From Siccirubricoccus phaeus (GTDB taxonomy: Bacteria > Pseudomonadota > Alphaproteobacteria > Acetobacterales > Acetobacteraceae): DNA of 64,000 nt. Positions 45,173-54,169 of the stretch are shown in pieces. How positions within the stretch are numbered: position 1 is the first letter of the stretch; every line of letters starts with the position of its first letter. Location of the stretch: assembly GCF_008360935.1 (NCBI RefSeq), contig NZ_SRXO01000001.1:186001-250000 (forward strand), in the 5' to 3' direction. The notes under the pieces were generated by a model that saw only the letters and a list, made by a program, of their open reading frames with translations, did no database searches and was not told where the DNA came from. A program made the translations under genes and the position numbers.

Positions 45173-46777
45173 ATGGCGCAGCCAGGCTATGAGGCCATCA
45201 TCATCGGCGCCGGCATTGCCGGCATGTACCAGCTCCACCGGCTGCGGGAGCTCGGCATGCGCGCGCGGGTCTTCGAGGCCGGCAGCGATGTCGGCGGCAC
45301 CTGGTACTGGAACCGCTATCCCGGCGCCCGCTTCGATTCCGAAAGCTGGTCCTATGGCTATTCCTTCAGCCAGGAGCTGCTGCAGGAATGGGAATGGCCG
45401 GAGCATTTCGCCGCCCAGCCGGACACGCTCCGCTACCTGAACCATGTCGCCGACAAATTCGATTTGCGGCGGGACATGCAATTCCACAGCCGCGTCACCG
45501 CCGCCACCTGGGACGAGGCGGCGACGCGCTGGACCATCACGCTGGAAAGTGGCGAGGAGGCGAGCGCGCCCCTGCTCATCACCGCGCTCGGGCCGCTGTC
45601 CGCCTATACCCTGCCGAACATCCCGGGGCGCGACGATTTCGCCGGCCCCGCCTTCCACACCGCCCGCTGGCCGCGGGAGGGGGTGGATCTCCGGGGCAAG
45701 CGCGTCGGCATCATCGGCACTGGCGCGACGGCGATCCAGACCATCCAGACCATCGCCAAGGAAGTCGGGCACCTCACGGTGTTCCAGCGCACGCCGAATT
45801 GGGCAGCGCCGCTGCACAACCGGCGGATCACGCCGGAGGAGCAGGCGCAGATCAAGGCGAGCTATGCCGAGATCTTCGAGCGCTGCCGCCAGACCGATAC
45901 CTGCTTCATCCATCAGGCCGATCCGCGCCGCGCGCTGGATGTCTCGCCCGAGGAGCGCGAGGCCTTCTGGGAGAAGCTCTATGCCGAGCCGGGCTTCGGC
46001 ATCTGGGTCGGCAATTTCCGCGACGTGCTGGTGGACCCGGCGGCGAACGCCCTCATGACGGAATGGGCGAAGAAGAAGATCCGGGAACGGGTGAAGGACC
46101 CCGTCACGGCGGAGAAGCTGATCCCGAAGAATCACGGCTTCGGCACCCGCCGCCTGCCGCTGGAGAGCGGCTATTACGAGGTGTACAACCAGCCGAACGT
46201 CGCGCTGGTTGACATCAACGAGACGCCGATCGAGCGCATCACCCCGCGCGGCATCCTGACCAGCGCGCGGGAGCATGCATTCGACATCCTGATCTACGCC
46301 ACCGGCTTCGACGGCGTGACCGGCCCCTATGACCGCATGGCCATCACCGGCCCGGGCGGGCGCAGCCTCAGGGAGGATTGGCAGGGCACGCCGCGTACCT
46401 TCCTCGGCATGCTGGCGGAGGGGTTCCCGAACATGCTGATGGTCCTCGGGCCCCACACCGCGCGCGGCAATATCCCGCGCAATATCGAGGAGATCGTCGA
46501 TTGGCTGACCGGCCTCGTCCGCTACATGCGCGAGCATGGCCACCGGCGGGTGGAGGCGCGGGAGGACGCGGTGGAGTACTGGGCGCGGCATGTGGAGGCG
46601 GCGGCCTCCGGCCTGCTGTTCAGCCAGGTGGCCTCCTGGCAGACCGGGGTGAACCGCAATGTCGCGGGGCGGGAGGAGGTGCGGCGCACCCTCGGCTACT
46701 ACGGCGGGGCGGTGAAATACCGGCGCATCGCCGAGCGCGTGGCGGCGGCGGGCTACCGGGAGCTGCGCTTCGCGTGA
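45173..46777 (+). CDS. Flavin-containing (Baeyer-Villiger-type) monooxygenase
   Basis: A 534-residue NADPH/FAD-dependent oxygenase that converts ketones to esters or lactones, or oxidises soft nucleophiles. The first Rossmann motif is IIGAGIAGMYQLHRL (FAD), the Baeyer-Villiger fingerprint is FAGPAFHTARWP near residue 158, and the second Rossmann motif is VGIIGTGATAIQTIQ (NADPH). The conserved ATGFD-type ILIYATGFDGVTG is near 375. It is followed 113 bases later by a cyclase-family hydrolase, and the pair is flanked by two direct copies of the type 1 palindromic element. Confidence 0.93.
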   Translation: MAQPGYEAIIIGAGIAGMYQLHRLRELGMRARVFEAGSDVGGTWYWNRYPGARFDSESWSYGYSFSQELLQEWEWPEHFAAQPDTLRYLNHVADKFDLRRDMQFHSRVTAATWDEAATRWTITLESGEEASAPLLITALGPLSAYTLPNIPGRDDFAGPAFHTARWPREGVDLRGKRVGIIGTGATAIQTIQTIAKEVGHLTVFQRTPNWAAPLHNRRITPEEQAQIKASYAEIFERCRQTDTCFIHQADPRRALDVSPEEREAFWEKLYAEPGFGIWVGNFRDVLVDPAANALMTEWAKKKIRERVKDPVTAEKLIPKNHGFGTRRLPLESGYYEVYNQPNVALVDINETPIERITPRGILTSAREHAFDILIYATGFDGVTGPYDRMAITGPGGRSLREDWQGTPRTFLGMLAEGFPNMLMVLGPHTARGNIPRNIEEIVDWLTGLVRYMREHGHRRVEAREDAVEYWARHVEAAASGLLFSQVASWQTGVNRNVAGREEVRRTLGYYGGAVKYRRIAERVAAAGYRELRFA

Positions 46778-46890
46778 TGGCCAGGGCGCGCGGGGCCGAC
46801 TAGCCTGGGGGCCAGCGATTGCGGAGCAGAGTCTCGCCTCCGGCCCTGCGGCCCTCCGGCGAACTGCCCCGAGCAAAGGGAGGACAGGCC

Positions 46891-47679
46891 ATGGCCCGCC
46901 GCTTCATCGACATCTCCGTGCCCCTGAAGGCCGGGATCAGATCCGACCCGCCGGGGATGGAGCCGAAGATCGAGTATATCGACCACCACCAATCCGCGCC
47001 GCGCATGGCGGACTATATGGGCGTGAAGGTCTCCGACCTGCCGGAGGGCGAGTATGCGGCGGTGGAGCGGGCGGATATCTCCACCCATAACGGCACCCAT
47101 CTGGACGCGCCCTACCACTATTTCTCCCGCATGAACGAGCGTCTCAAGCCGGGGGGCGAGCCCTCCTGGCGGATCGACGAGGTGCCGCTGGAATGGTGCC
47201 ACCAGCCGGGGGTGAAGCTGGATTTCCGGCATTTCGAGGATGGCTACGTGGTGCAGCCGGCGGATGTGGAGGCGGAGCTGCAGCGCATCGGCCATACGCT
47301 GAAGCCGCTGGAGATCGTGGTGGTGAACACCGCCGCCGGCGCGCGCTACGGCGAGGATGACTACATCGACCGCGGCTGCGGCATGGGCAAGGCGGCGACG
47401 CTCTGGCTGCTGGAGCGCGGGGTGCGGCTGGTGGGGACGGATGGCTGGTCCTGGGACGCGCCCTTCAGCCATACCCGCCGCCGCATCGCCGAAGGCGGCA
47501 GCCCGGACCTGATCTGGGAAGGGCACCGGGCGGGCAGGGATATCGGCTACTCGCATCTGGAGAAGCTGCACAATCTGGAAGTGCTGCCGGCGGATGGCTT
47601 TCAGGTGGTGTGCTTCCCGGTGAAGGTGCATCGGGGCTCGGCGGGGTGGACGCGGGCCGTCGCCATTATCGACGATTAG
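46891..47679 (+). CDS. Cyclase family protein (kynurenine formamidase-like metal hydrolase)
   Basis: A 262-residue protein of the cyclase superfamily, which includes bacterial kynurenine formamidases and isatin hydrolases. The metal-binding motif HxGTHxDxPxH is HNGTHLDAPYHY near residue 71. Other conserved parts are RFIDISVPLKAGI at the N-terminus and LVGTDGWSWDAPFSH. AAAGGGAGGA precedes the ATG at 46891. The stop codon TAG (47677-47679) is the first part of a palindromic element, so the last residues AIIDD may be set by that insertion. It may hydrolyse the product of the neighbouring monooxygenase; that is inference. Confidence 0.9.
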   Translation: MARRFIDISVPLKAGIRSDPPGMEPKIEYIDHHQSAPRMADYMGVKVSDLPEGEYAAVERADISTHNGTHLDAPYHYFSRMNERLKPGGEPSWRIDEVPLEWCHQPGVKLDFRHFEDGYVVQPADVEAELQRIGHTLKPLEIVVVNTAAGARYGEDDYIDRGCGMGKAATLWLLERGVRLVGTDGWSWDAPFSHTRRRIAEGGSPDLIWEGHRAGRDIGYSHLEKLHNLEVLPADGFQVVCFPVKVHRGSAGWTRAVAIIDD

Positions 47680-47781
47680 AGCGTGATCGGTTGAGGTCGA
47701 ATCACCGAAACCGTGAATCACGCGATCGAACAATGAGCTAGAGCGGGGCGGGTGAGCGCAGCTCAACCGATCCCGCTCTAG
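47677..47781. repeat. Composite palindromic element type 1, copy C
   Basis: 105 bp, bounded by TAGAGCGTGATCGGTTGAGG and CTCAACCGATCCCGCTCTAG. Two bases are missing in the left half relative to copies A and B (GAATCACCGAAACC). The first three bases form the stop codon of the cyclase-family gene. It abuts a type 2 element at 47778. Confidence 0.88.
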
Positions 47782-47884
47782 AGCAGACCGCCGGAGGGCG
47801 GCATCGCCCGGAGGCGTGAAGCTGCTCTACCATCCATGAGCTAGAGCGGTTTCGCGCTGCACAGTCAGCGTGAAACCGCTCTAG
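47778..47884. repeat. Composite palindromic element type 2, copy B (inverted)
   Basis: Two hairpins: AGAGCAG...CTGCTCT around a GGAGGGCGGCATCGCCCGGAG core, then CTAGAGCGGTTTCGCGCTG-CACAGT-CAGCGTGAAACCGCTCTAG (47841-47884), a 19-bp stem with one G-T pair. It is the reverse complement of the arrangement at 23235-23341. Downstream, 47885-48143 holds a CCAAAGGCC-CTGC-GGCCTTTGG hairpin (48001-48022) and no gene. Confidence 0.75.
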
Positions 47885-48000
47885 CAGCGGCTCCGCCCCT
47901 CTCGAACTCTTCCCGCAAAGGGCCGGTCGGACGCAGTGCATCCAACCCCGTTCGAACCCTTGAGCTTGGCGTTCGCCAACGGGTCCGAGACTCATGGTTG

Positions 48001-48022
48001 CCAAAGGCCCTGCGGCCTTTGG
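48001..48022. terminator. Perfect 9-bp stem-loop upstream of Bug receptor
   Basis: CCAAAGGCC, loop CTGC, GGCCTTTGG. A second copy with loop GAAG stands at 63305-63326. It lies in a gene-free interval (47885-48143) and is not followed by a T-tract. It may be remnant terminator sequence carried with the neighbouring repeats. Confidence 0.4.
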
Positions 48023-48143
48023 CGGGATCGGACGCGCTGCGTCCGATGCCCGGAAGAGAGGGGCAGAGCCCCCTCTCGGCACCGTTGACCCAAGCCCTGC
48101 GCTACCGCATCGTCCCGGCAACGACATTCGGGGAAACTCCCAT

Positions 48144-49100
48144 ATGCTGCCCACCCGTCGCAGCCTACTGCTTGCTGCCCTCGCCACGCCCGCTTTGGCC
48201 CAGGCCCCCTGGCGCCCCAACCGCCCGGTGCGCGTCGTCGTGCCCTTCCCCCCGGGCGGCGCCACGGACATGCTGGCGCGCCTCATCTCCCAGCGCCTCG
48301 GCGACCGGCTGGGCCAGCCTTTGGTGGTGGAGAACCGGCCGGGCGGCGTCGGCGTCGTCGCCAGCCAGAACATCCTGGCCTCGCCGGCGGATGGCCATGC
48401 GCTGATCCTCGCCACCTGCGACACCCATACGGTGATGCCGGCCGCCAACCCCAGGCTGCCCTTCAGGGCGGCGGACTTCGTCCCCGTCACCGGCATCGCC
48501 AATGTGGTGATGGCGCTGATCGCGCGGCCCGGCCTCGGCACCACCAATCTTCAGCAATTCCTGGAAAAGGCGCGTGGCGCGCAGCCGGCGCTCACCTATG
48601 GCTCCTACGGCGTCGCGACCGTCTCCCATGCGGCAGGGGAGATGGTGAAGCAGGCGGCCGGGCTGGACCTGACGCACATCCCCTATGGCGGAGCGGGGCC
48701 GGCCATGCTCGCCGCCACGGCGGACCAGGTGGATGTCACCGTGGTGCCGGTCGCCGTGGGCCAGCCGCAGCGCGCCCGTTCCACCATGCTGGCCGTGCTC
48801 TCGGCCGAGCGCTTCCCGCTGGTGCCGGAAGTGCCGACCATGGCGGAGGCCGGCATGCCCGTGGTCGCCGATGCCTGGATCGGCCTGCTCGCCGCCCCCG
48901 GCACCCCGCGCCCGGTGGCGGAAGCGCTGCATGCCGCCGTGGCCGAGGTGCTGGCCACCGCCGATTTCGCCGAGACGCTGAAGACCAACGGCTTCAGCCA
49001 GCTCGGCTACGGCCCCGCCCGCTATGCGGACTACCTGAAGGCGGAAGCCGAGCGCTGGGGCAAGGTCGTCCACGACGCCCACATCACCCTGGAGGGTTAA
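48144..49100 (+). CDS. Bug-type (tripartite tricarboxylate transporter) substrate-binding protein
   Basis: A 318-residue periplasmic receptor with a Sec/Tat leader MLPTRRSLLLAALATPALAQ. Family signatures are WRPNRPVRVVVPFPPGGATD, VVENRPGGVGVVA and YGGAGPAMLAATADQVDV. Like the receptor at 10409-11377 it has no adjacent TctA/TctB permease. The longer in-frame starts lie in repeat sequence and are rejected. It is followed by a convergent membrane-protein gene; the 39 bases between hold GGGGTCCGGGGG. Confidence 0.92.
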   Translation: MLPTRRSLLLAALATPALAQAPWRPNRPVRVVVPFPPGGATDMLARLISQRLGDRLGQPLVVENRPGGVGVVASQNILASPADGHALILATCDTHTVMPAANPRLPFRAADFVPVTGIANVVMALIARPGLGTTNLQQFLEKARGAQPALTYGSYGVATVSHAAGEMVKQAAGLDLTHIPYGGAGPAMLAATADQVDVTVVPVAVGQPQRARSTMLAVLSAERFPLVPEVPTMAEAGMPVVADAWIGLLAAPGTPRPVAEALHAAVAEVLATADFAETLKTNGFSQLGYGPARYADYLKAEAERWGKVVHDAHITLEG

Positions 49101-49139
49101 CTCAGGGCGGGGTCCGGGGGGCAGGAGCAGAGCCCCGGA

Positions 49140-49622
49140 TCACGCCAAGGCCGGCCGCGCCGCCCTGGTCGCCCGCACCCCCAGCAGCACGAACCCCGCC
49201 AGCGCCGCAAGCTGCGCCACCGCGAAGGCCGGCTCGGAACCGGTCGGCGCCAGGGCGTGCAGCGCCGGGATCTTCTGGAAAGCCTGGGCGATCCCGACGA
49301 AGACCAGCAGATAGAGGCTCGCCACCATCCCCGCCGCGAAGACCCGCCTGGCCGGCGCGGAAGGCCCTGCGCTGCGCGCCGCGATCAGCGTCGCCGCCAG
49401 GATCAGCAGCGCCACCACGCCGGTGATGACCGCCGGCGTCACGCTGAGATCGGGAAACATGAACCCCGTCACGCTGGTCAGCCCGGCGGTCCAGAGGAAG
49501 GCGCTGCGCGCCGCCGGCGCCCCGCCCGGGCGGAACAGCCCGGCCACGGCCGGTACCCCGACCAGGATGGCGACCAGGCTCAGCGCCGTATGCACCAGAG
49601 TGATGGCAGACAGATAGGTCAT
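49140..49622 (-). CDS. Small four-helix integral membrane protein of unknown function
   Basis: A 160-residue hydrophobic protein with four predicted membrane segments: near 5-28 (LVHTALSLVAILVGVPAVAG), near 40-60, near 63-84 (VITGVVALLILAATLIAA) and near 97-150, interrupted by a short loop. No catalytic or binding motif is recognised. It is convergent with the Bug receptor and divergent from the AraC gene, so it is probably transcribed alone. Confidence 0.72.
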   Translation of the reverse strand: MTYLSAITLVHTALSLVAILVGVPAVAGLFRPGGAPAARSAFLWTAGLTSVTGFMFPDLSVTPAVITGVVALLILAATLIAARSAGPSAPARRVFAAGMVASLYLLVFVGIAQAFQKIPALHALAPTGSEPAFAVAQLAALAGFVLLGVRATRAARPALA

Positions 49623-50012
49623 GGCGGTGGCTCTCCCTCCGGCCCGGCCCGGGCCCGGGGATGCTACCTTTGCAGTCCCTCACCGTTGCGGTCTTGTAGA
49701 AAGTTGCCGCCCGCCCGGGGCGTGGCGATCGCGCCCCGGCCCCGCCGCCGCCCCGGGCCGGCAGCCTAGGGGTCCGCCCCGCGACAGGGCGCCCTTTCGC
49801 CGTCGGCACACGGCGATTTGGATAAGGCAGGAAGCTTCAATTCGTGCGAACATCCTGCAAGGCCGGATGCGGCCGAGGCCCGACCTTGCCCGGCGGGACA
49901 CCAGCCCGCCGGCGGCCGCGCACCGCCGAGCCGGGGGAGCAGGCAGCAAGAACCGACCGGCCGGCGGGCCGCTTCCGGCCCGGCCTGGCACGGCACAGCC
50001 GGGGAACAGGGC
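49623..50012. other. Gene-free region upstream of the AraC regulator
   Basis: This 390-base divergent region lies between the membrane protein and the AraC-type regulator. An open frame continuing from the regulator back to 49818 exists but its sequence (Arg/Pro/Ala-rich) does not look like protein. The region contains AT-richer patches (AAGCTTCAATTCGTGCG near 49831) that could hold the regulator's promoter. No strong palindrome was seen. Confidence 0.4.
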
Positions 50013-50921
50013 ATGACGACGAGCGTCGACCGCATATCGCCGCCCACCGCGTCGCCCAGGCAGGACAGCCTGGGCTGCACCCTGGCCGGCTTTGCCGAGA
50101 ACCGGGAATTCGCCGTCCCCGGCCTTACCCTCTACCGCAAGCGGCATAGCGGGACGGAGCTCGGCCGGGTGGCGACGCCGCCCAGCGACCGCGGGCTGCT
50201 GATCGGCGTGGCGCTGGAAGGCGGGCACCGCCGGCGGATCTTCCGCGCCAGGGCCTCCACCCTGCACGGCTTCGCCGCGGACAGCATCTACATCCGCAGC
50301 TTCGGCGATTCCTATGCGGCCGATATGGAGAACGGCTTCGACTTCCTGCTGCTGGAGATCAGCGAAGCGGCGATGCAGCAGGGCTGTGCCGAGACCGGCC
50401 TGGCGCGCAGCGAGGGGCTTGCCTGCACCCCGGGCGAGCGCGACCCGGTGCTGCCGCATCTGGCCCGCGCGCTGCTGCCGGTGCTGGCGGCACCTGCCGA
50501 AGGCTGCGCGCTCTTCGTCGACCAGGTGGCGCTGGCGATCCAGAGCCATATCGCCAGGCGCTACCATGGCGGCACGCCGCGGCCCAGCCGGATTCGCGGC
50601 CTCTCCCGCGCCCAGGAAGCGCTGGCGAAGGAGCTGCTGGTGGCGCAGCTCGACGGCGGCGTGCTGATCGGCGACGTCGCCGCCGCCTGCCGCCTCTCCC
50701 GCAGCCATTTCATCCGCGCCTTCCGCCAGACCACGGGGCAGACGCCCTATCAATGGCTGCTGGCGCAGCGGGTGGAGCGGGCGCGGCAGTTGCTGCGCGA
50801 CCCGCGCATGCCGTTGGCCGAGGTGGCGGTGGCCTGCGGCTTCGCCGACCAGAGCCACTTCACCCGCATCTTCAGCCGCCAGATGGGCATGGCCCCTGGA
50901 AGCTGGCGGCGCCGGCAATAG
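50013..50921 (+). CDS. AraC family transcriptional regulator
   Basis: A 302-residue regulator. The C-terminal 100 residues hold two helix-turn-helix motifs: GDVAAACRLSRSHFIRAFRQ and LAEVAVACGFADQSHFTRIF, followed by the family end MGMAPGSWRRR. The N-terminal sensor region has no recognised ligand motif. The ATG at 50013 (MTTSVDRISPP) is chosen because the frame upstream is low in complexity. It precedes the hydrolase/XapX/amidohydrolase operon on the same strand and is a candidate activator of it. Confidence 0.92.
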   Translation: MTTSVDRISPPTASPRQDSLGCTLAGFAENREFAVPGLTLYRKRHSGTELGRVATPPSDRGLLIGVALEGGHRRRIFRARASTLHGFAADSIYIRSFGDSYAADMENGFDFLLLEISEAAMQQGCAETGLARSEGLACTPGERDPVLPHLARALLPVLAAPAEGCALFVDQVALAIQSHIARRYHGGTPRPSRIRGLSRAQEALAKELLVAQLDGGVLIGDVAAACRLSRSHFIRAFRQTTGQTPYQWLLAQRVERARQLLRDPRMPLAEVAVACGFADQSHFTRIFSRQMGMAPGSWRRRQ

Positions 50922-51069
50922 CGCGGCGCCGCGCGCCGGCGGCGGGGATGGCGCCGCCGGTGCACCACCTCTCCATCCTTCAACCACCGCGCCTTTCGAA
51001 CAAGACGCGGCAGGGGCGATGCGGGGAAGGTCCCGCCGCCTGAGGCCACACACCGCCGGAGAGACAGCC

Positions 51070-51723
51070 ATGCCGAAAGCATCCGCCAAGCCGGGCGCCA
51101 AGCTGCTGAAGCCCGATGACCACATCCTCGTCATGATCGATTTCCAGTCGCAGATGTCCTTCGCGACCAAGTCGATCGACGCCGTCACGCTGCGCAACAA
51201 CGCCGCGCTGGTGGCGCATGCGGCCGCCGGCTTCGGCGTCTCCACCATCCTGACGACCGTAGCCGAGAAGAGCTTCTCCGGCCCGATGTTCACCGAGATC
51301 ACGGCGGCCTTCCCGGAGGAGACGTTGCTCGACCGCACCTCCATGAACACCTGGGAGGACGAGGCGGTGATTGCTCGGGTGAACGAGATCGGCAAGGGGC
51401 GCATCGTGCTGTCCGGTCTCTGGACCTCGGTCTGCATCGTCGGGCCGGCGCTGTCGGCGCTGGACCAGGGCTTCGAGGTCTATGTCATCGCCGATGCCTG
51501 CGGCGATGTCTCGGAGGAAGCGCATGAGCGCGCCATGGAGCGCATGGTGCAGGCGGGGGCGCGGCCGATGACCTCGCTGCAATATCTGCTGGAGCTGCAG
51601 CGCGACTGGGCGCGCACCGGCACCTACGAGCTGACGACCGGGATCGCGAAGCTCTATGGCGGCGCCTATGGCCTCGGCATCATCTACGCCAAGACCATGT
51701 TCGGCGCTTCGGAAGCACACTAG
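51070..51723 (+). CDS. Isochorismatase-fold hydrolase (YcaC-like)
   Basis: A 217-residue cysteine hydrolase of the isochorismatase superfamily. Catalytic residues are Asp in VMIDFQSQM near residue 24, a likely Lys in VAEKSFSGPMF and the nucleophile Cys in SGLWTSVCIVGPALSALDQG. The layout matches YcaC-type proteins rather than nicotinamidase, since no metal-binding DxHxxH is present. GGAGAGACAGCC precedes the ATG. A stem-loop follows the stop (51726-51756), then XapX. Confidence 0.88.
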   Translation: MPKASAKPGAKLLKPDDHILVMIDFQSQMSFATKSIDAVTLRNNAALVAHAAAGFGVSTILTTVAEKSFSGPMFTEITAAFPEETLLDRTSMNTWEDEAVIARVNEIGKGRIVLSGLWTSVCIVGPALSALDQGFEVYVIADACGDVSEEAHERAMERMVQAGARPMTSLQYLLELQRDWARTGTYELTTGIAKLYGGAYGLGIIYAKTMFGASEAH

Positions 51724-51725
51724 AT

Positions 51726-51756
51726 CCCCACGAAGTCGCTTCGCGCCTTCGCGGGG
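51726..51756. terminator. Stem-loop after the YcaC-like gene
   Basis: CCCC-a-CGAAG-t-CGC, loop TTC, GCG-c-CTTCG-c-GGGG. It has the same architecture as 31686-31716 with covarying pairs, and both are followed by CCCGGG sequences. It lies 2 bases after the stop codon, so the downstream genes may rely on readthrough or on their own promoter in 51757-51936. Confidence 0.55.
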
Positions 51757-51936
51757 GCCCCGGGTTTCGCCCCAGGCGGGCGCTGGCGCGCCGCCATGGG
51801 GCCCATGCAAGCCCCGTGGCCCACGCCTCGCACAGCCTTCCGCGGCAAAGCCGCGGAAGGACAACAGGCAGCGCTGATGGCGGCATCCGTCCGGTGCCGG
51901 CGTGCAGTGCATGCCCGAGCTTTCAGGACATCCGGA

Positions 51937-52203
51937 ATGCAGACCTATCTGACGGCCATCGGGGCCGGGGTGCTGGTGGGGGTGATCTACAGCCTGCTCG
52001 GCGTGCGCTCGCCGGCGCCGCCGGTGGTGGCGCTGCTCGGGCTGCTCGGCATGCTGGCCGGGGAGCAGATCGTGCCCATCGCGAAGCGCATGCTCGGTGG
52101 CGAGCAGCTCAGCCTCTCCTGGCTGAAGCGCGAATGCGGCGAGCATGTCTTCGGCGCCCTGCCGGGCCGGCCTGCCCCCGGCGCCGACAAGGACGCCACC
52201 TGA
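51937..52203 (+). CDS. XapX domain-containing membrane protein (DUF1427)
   Basis: An 88-residue protein matching the XapX family: MQTYLTAIGAGVLVGVIYSL, then VRSPAPPVVALLGLLGMLAGEQ, giving two transmembrane helices. The C-terminal tail is hydrophilic. XapX was named for a xanthosine-operon protein; its function is uncertain. The start at 51937 is chosen because the family begins at this Met. The stop is followed at once by the amidohydrolase leader, and XapX next to amidohydrolase and isochorismatase-fold genes is a recurrent arrangement. Confidence 0.85.
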   Translation: MQTYLTAIGAGVLVGVIYSLLGVRSPAPPVVALLGLLGMLAGEQIVPIAKRMLGGEQLSLSWLKRECGEHVFGALPGRPAPGADKDAT

Positions 52204-52309
52204 TGCGCCCGGCGCGCCGCCAGGCCGCGCTCGGCGGCAGCGCCGCCGCCTTCGTCCGCCTCCTCGGCGGCCCCGCCGCCGCCCGGACCTCCGGCCAGGG
52301 AAACCGCCC

Positions 52310-54166
52310 ATGCAAGCAGAACTCCTTCTGACCAATGGCCGCTTCACCACGCTGGACCGCGCCAACCCGGCGCCGGAAGCGGTGGCGATCGCCGGCGGCC
52401 GCATCCTCGGCGTCGGCACGGCGGCGGAGATGCAGGCGCTCGCCAGCCCGGCGACGCAGATCCTCGACCTCGGCGGGCGGCGGGTGATCCCGGGGCTGAT
52501 CGACAGCCACATGCACATCATCCGCGGCGGGCTGAACTACAATATGGAGCTGCGCTGGGACGGGGTGCGCAGCCTGGCCCAGGCGATGGAGATGCTGAAG
52601 CGCCAGGTGGAAGTCACGCCGCCGCCGCAATGGGTGCGCGTGGTCGGCGGCTTCACCGAATACCAATTCGCGGAACGCCGCCTGCCGACGCTGGACGAGC
52701 TGAACGCGGTGGCGCCGGACACCCCGGTCTTCATCCTCCACCTCTATGACCGTGCCTTGCTGAACGCCGCCGCGCTGCGCGCCGTGGGCTACACCAGGGA
52801 CACGCCGGAATTCCCCGGCGGCGAGATCCAGCGCGACGCCGCCGGCAACCCCACCGGCCTGCTGCTGGCCAAGCCCAACGCCACCATCCTCTATGCGACC
52901 CTGGCCAAGGGGCCGAAGCTGCCGCCGGAGTACCAGCTCAACTCCACCCGCCACTTCATGCGGGAGATGAATCGCCTCGGCGTCACCACCATCATCGATG
53001 CCGGCGGCGGCTACCAGAACTACCCGGACGACTACGCCATCATCGAGAAGCTGCACGAAGATGGCGAGATGACGCTGCGCATCGCCTACAACCTCTTCAC
53101 CCAGAAGCCGAAGCAGGAGCTGGCGGACTTCGCCGGCTGGGTGAAGCAGGTGAAGCCGGGCCAGGGCGACGATCTCTACCGCCACAACGGCGCCGGCGAG
53201 ATGCTGGTCTACACCGCCGCCGATTTCGAGGATTTCCGCGTGGAGCGGCCGGACATGCCGCCGGGCATGGAAGCCGACCTCGAACCCGTCGTGCGGCTGC
53301 TGGCGGAGAGTCGCTGGCCCTGGCGGCTGCACGCGACCTACAACGAGACCATCTCCCGCGCCCTCGACGTGTTCGAGAAGGTGCACCGCGACGTGCCGCT
53401 GACCGGCCTGCACTGGTTCTTCGACCATTGCGAGACCATCACCGACCGCAATATCGACCGCATCGCCGCGCTCGGCGGCGGCATCGCCGTGCAGCACCGC
53501 ATGATGTACCAGGGCGAGGATTTCGTCGCCCGCTACGGCGCCCAGGCCGCGGAGCGCACGCCGCCCATCGCCCGGATGCTGTCCGCCGGGGTGCCGGTCG
53601 GTGCCGGCACGGATGCGACCCGTGTTGCCAGCTACAACCCCTGGGTCTCGCTCGCCTGGCTGGTGACGGGGCGGACGCTGGGCGGGTTCCGCCTCTATCC
53701 GCCGCAGAACCGGCTGGACAGGGAGACGGCGCTGCGGCTCTGGACCGAGGCGAATACCTGGTTCTCCACGGAGCAGGGCAAGAAGGGCCGCATCGCCGCC
53801 GGCGAGCTGGCCGATCTGGTGGTGCTGGACCGCGACTATTTCGCGGTGCCGGAGGCGGAGATCCAGGACATCGAAAGCGTGCTGACCCTGCTGGGCGGCA
53901 AGCCGGTGCATGGCGCGGGCGATTTCGCCGGGCTGGCGCCGCCTTTGCCGCCGGCCATGCCGGACTGGTCGCCGGTGCGCAGCTTCGGCGGCTACCAGCG
54001 GCGCGCGGCGGCGGCCAGCACGCAGCCCTTCAGCGTGGCCTGCGGCTGCGCCAGCCCCTGCGGGGTGCATGGCCATGCCCATGCGCGGGCCCTGGCGGCC
54101 GACATACCGGTGCGGGACGAGGCCGGGTTCTGGGGCGCCCTCGGCTGCTCCTGCTGGGCCTTCTGA
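52310..54166 (+). CDS. YtcJ-like metal-dependent amidohydrolase
   Basis: A 618-residue amidohydrolase of the YtcJ / NfdA group. The N-terminal metal motif is GLIDSHMHIIRGG near residue 67. Further conserved elements are GVTTIIDAGGGYQNYP, LHWFFDHCETITDRNID and GVPVGAGTDATRVASYNPW with the late Asp ligand. The last 45 residues are Cys/His-rich (ACGCASPCGVHGHAHARAL ... LGCSCWAF), unusual for the family and perhaps a metal-binding tail. The start at 52310 follows CAGGGAAA. The DoxX gene begins 3 bases after its stop. Confidence 0.88.
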   Translation: MQAELLLTNGRFTTLDRANPAPEAVAIAGGRILGVGTAAEMQALASPATQILDLGGRRVIPGLIDSHMHIIRGGLNYNMELRWDGVRSLAQAMEMLKRQVEVTPPPQWVRVVGGFTEYQFAERRLPTLDELNAVAPDTPVFILHLYDRALLNAAALRAVGYTRDTPEFPGGEIQRDAAGNPTGLLLAKPNATILYATLAKGPKLPPEYQLNSTRHFMREMNRLGVTTIIDAGGGYQNYPDDYAIIEKLHEDGEMTLRIAYNLFTQKPKQELADFAGWVKQVKPGQGDDLYRHNGAGEMLVYTAADFEDFRVERPDMPPGMEADLEPVVRLLAESRWPWRLHATYNETISRALDVFEKVHRDVPLTGLHWFFDHCETITDRNIDRIAALGGGIAVQHRMMYQGEDFVARYGAQAAERTPPIARMLSAGVPVGAGTDATRVASYNPWVSLAWLVTGRTLGGFRLYPPQNRLDRETALRLWTEANTWFSTEQGKKGRIAAGELADLVVLDRDYFAVPEAEIQDIESVLTLLGGKPVHGAGDFAGLAPPLPPAMPDWSPVRSFGGYQRRAAAASTQPFSVACGCASPCGVHGHAHARALAADIPVRDEAGFWGALGCSCWAF

Positions 54167-54169
54167 CCC

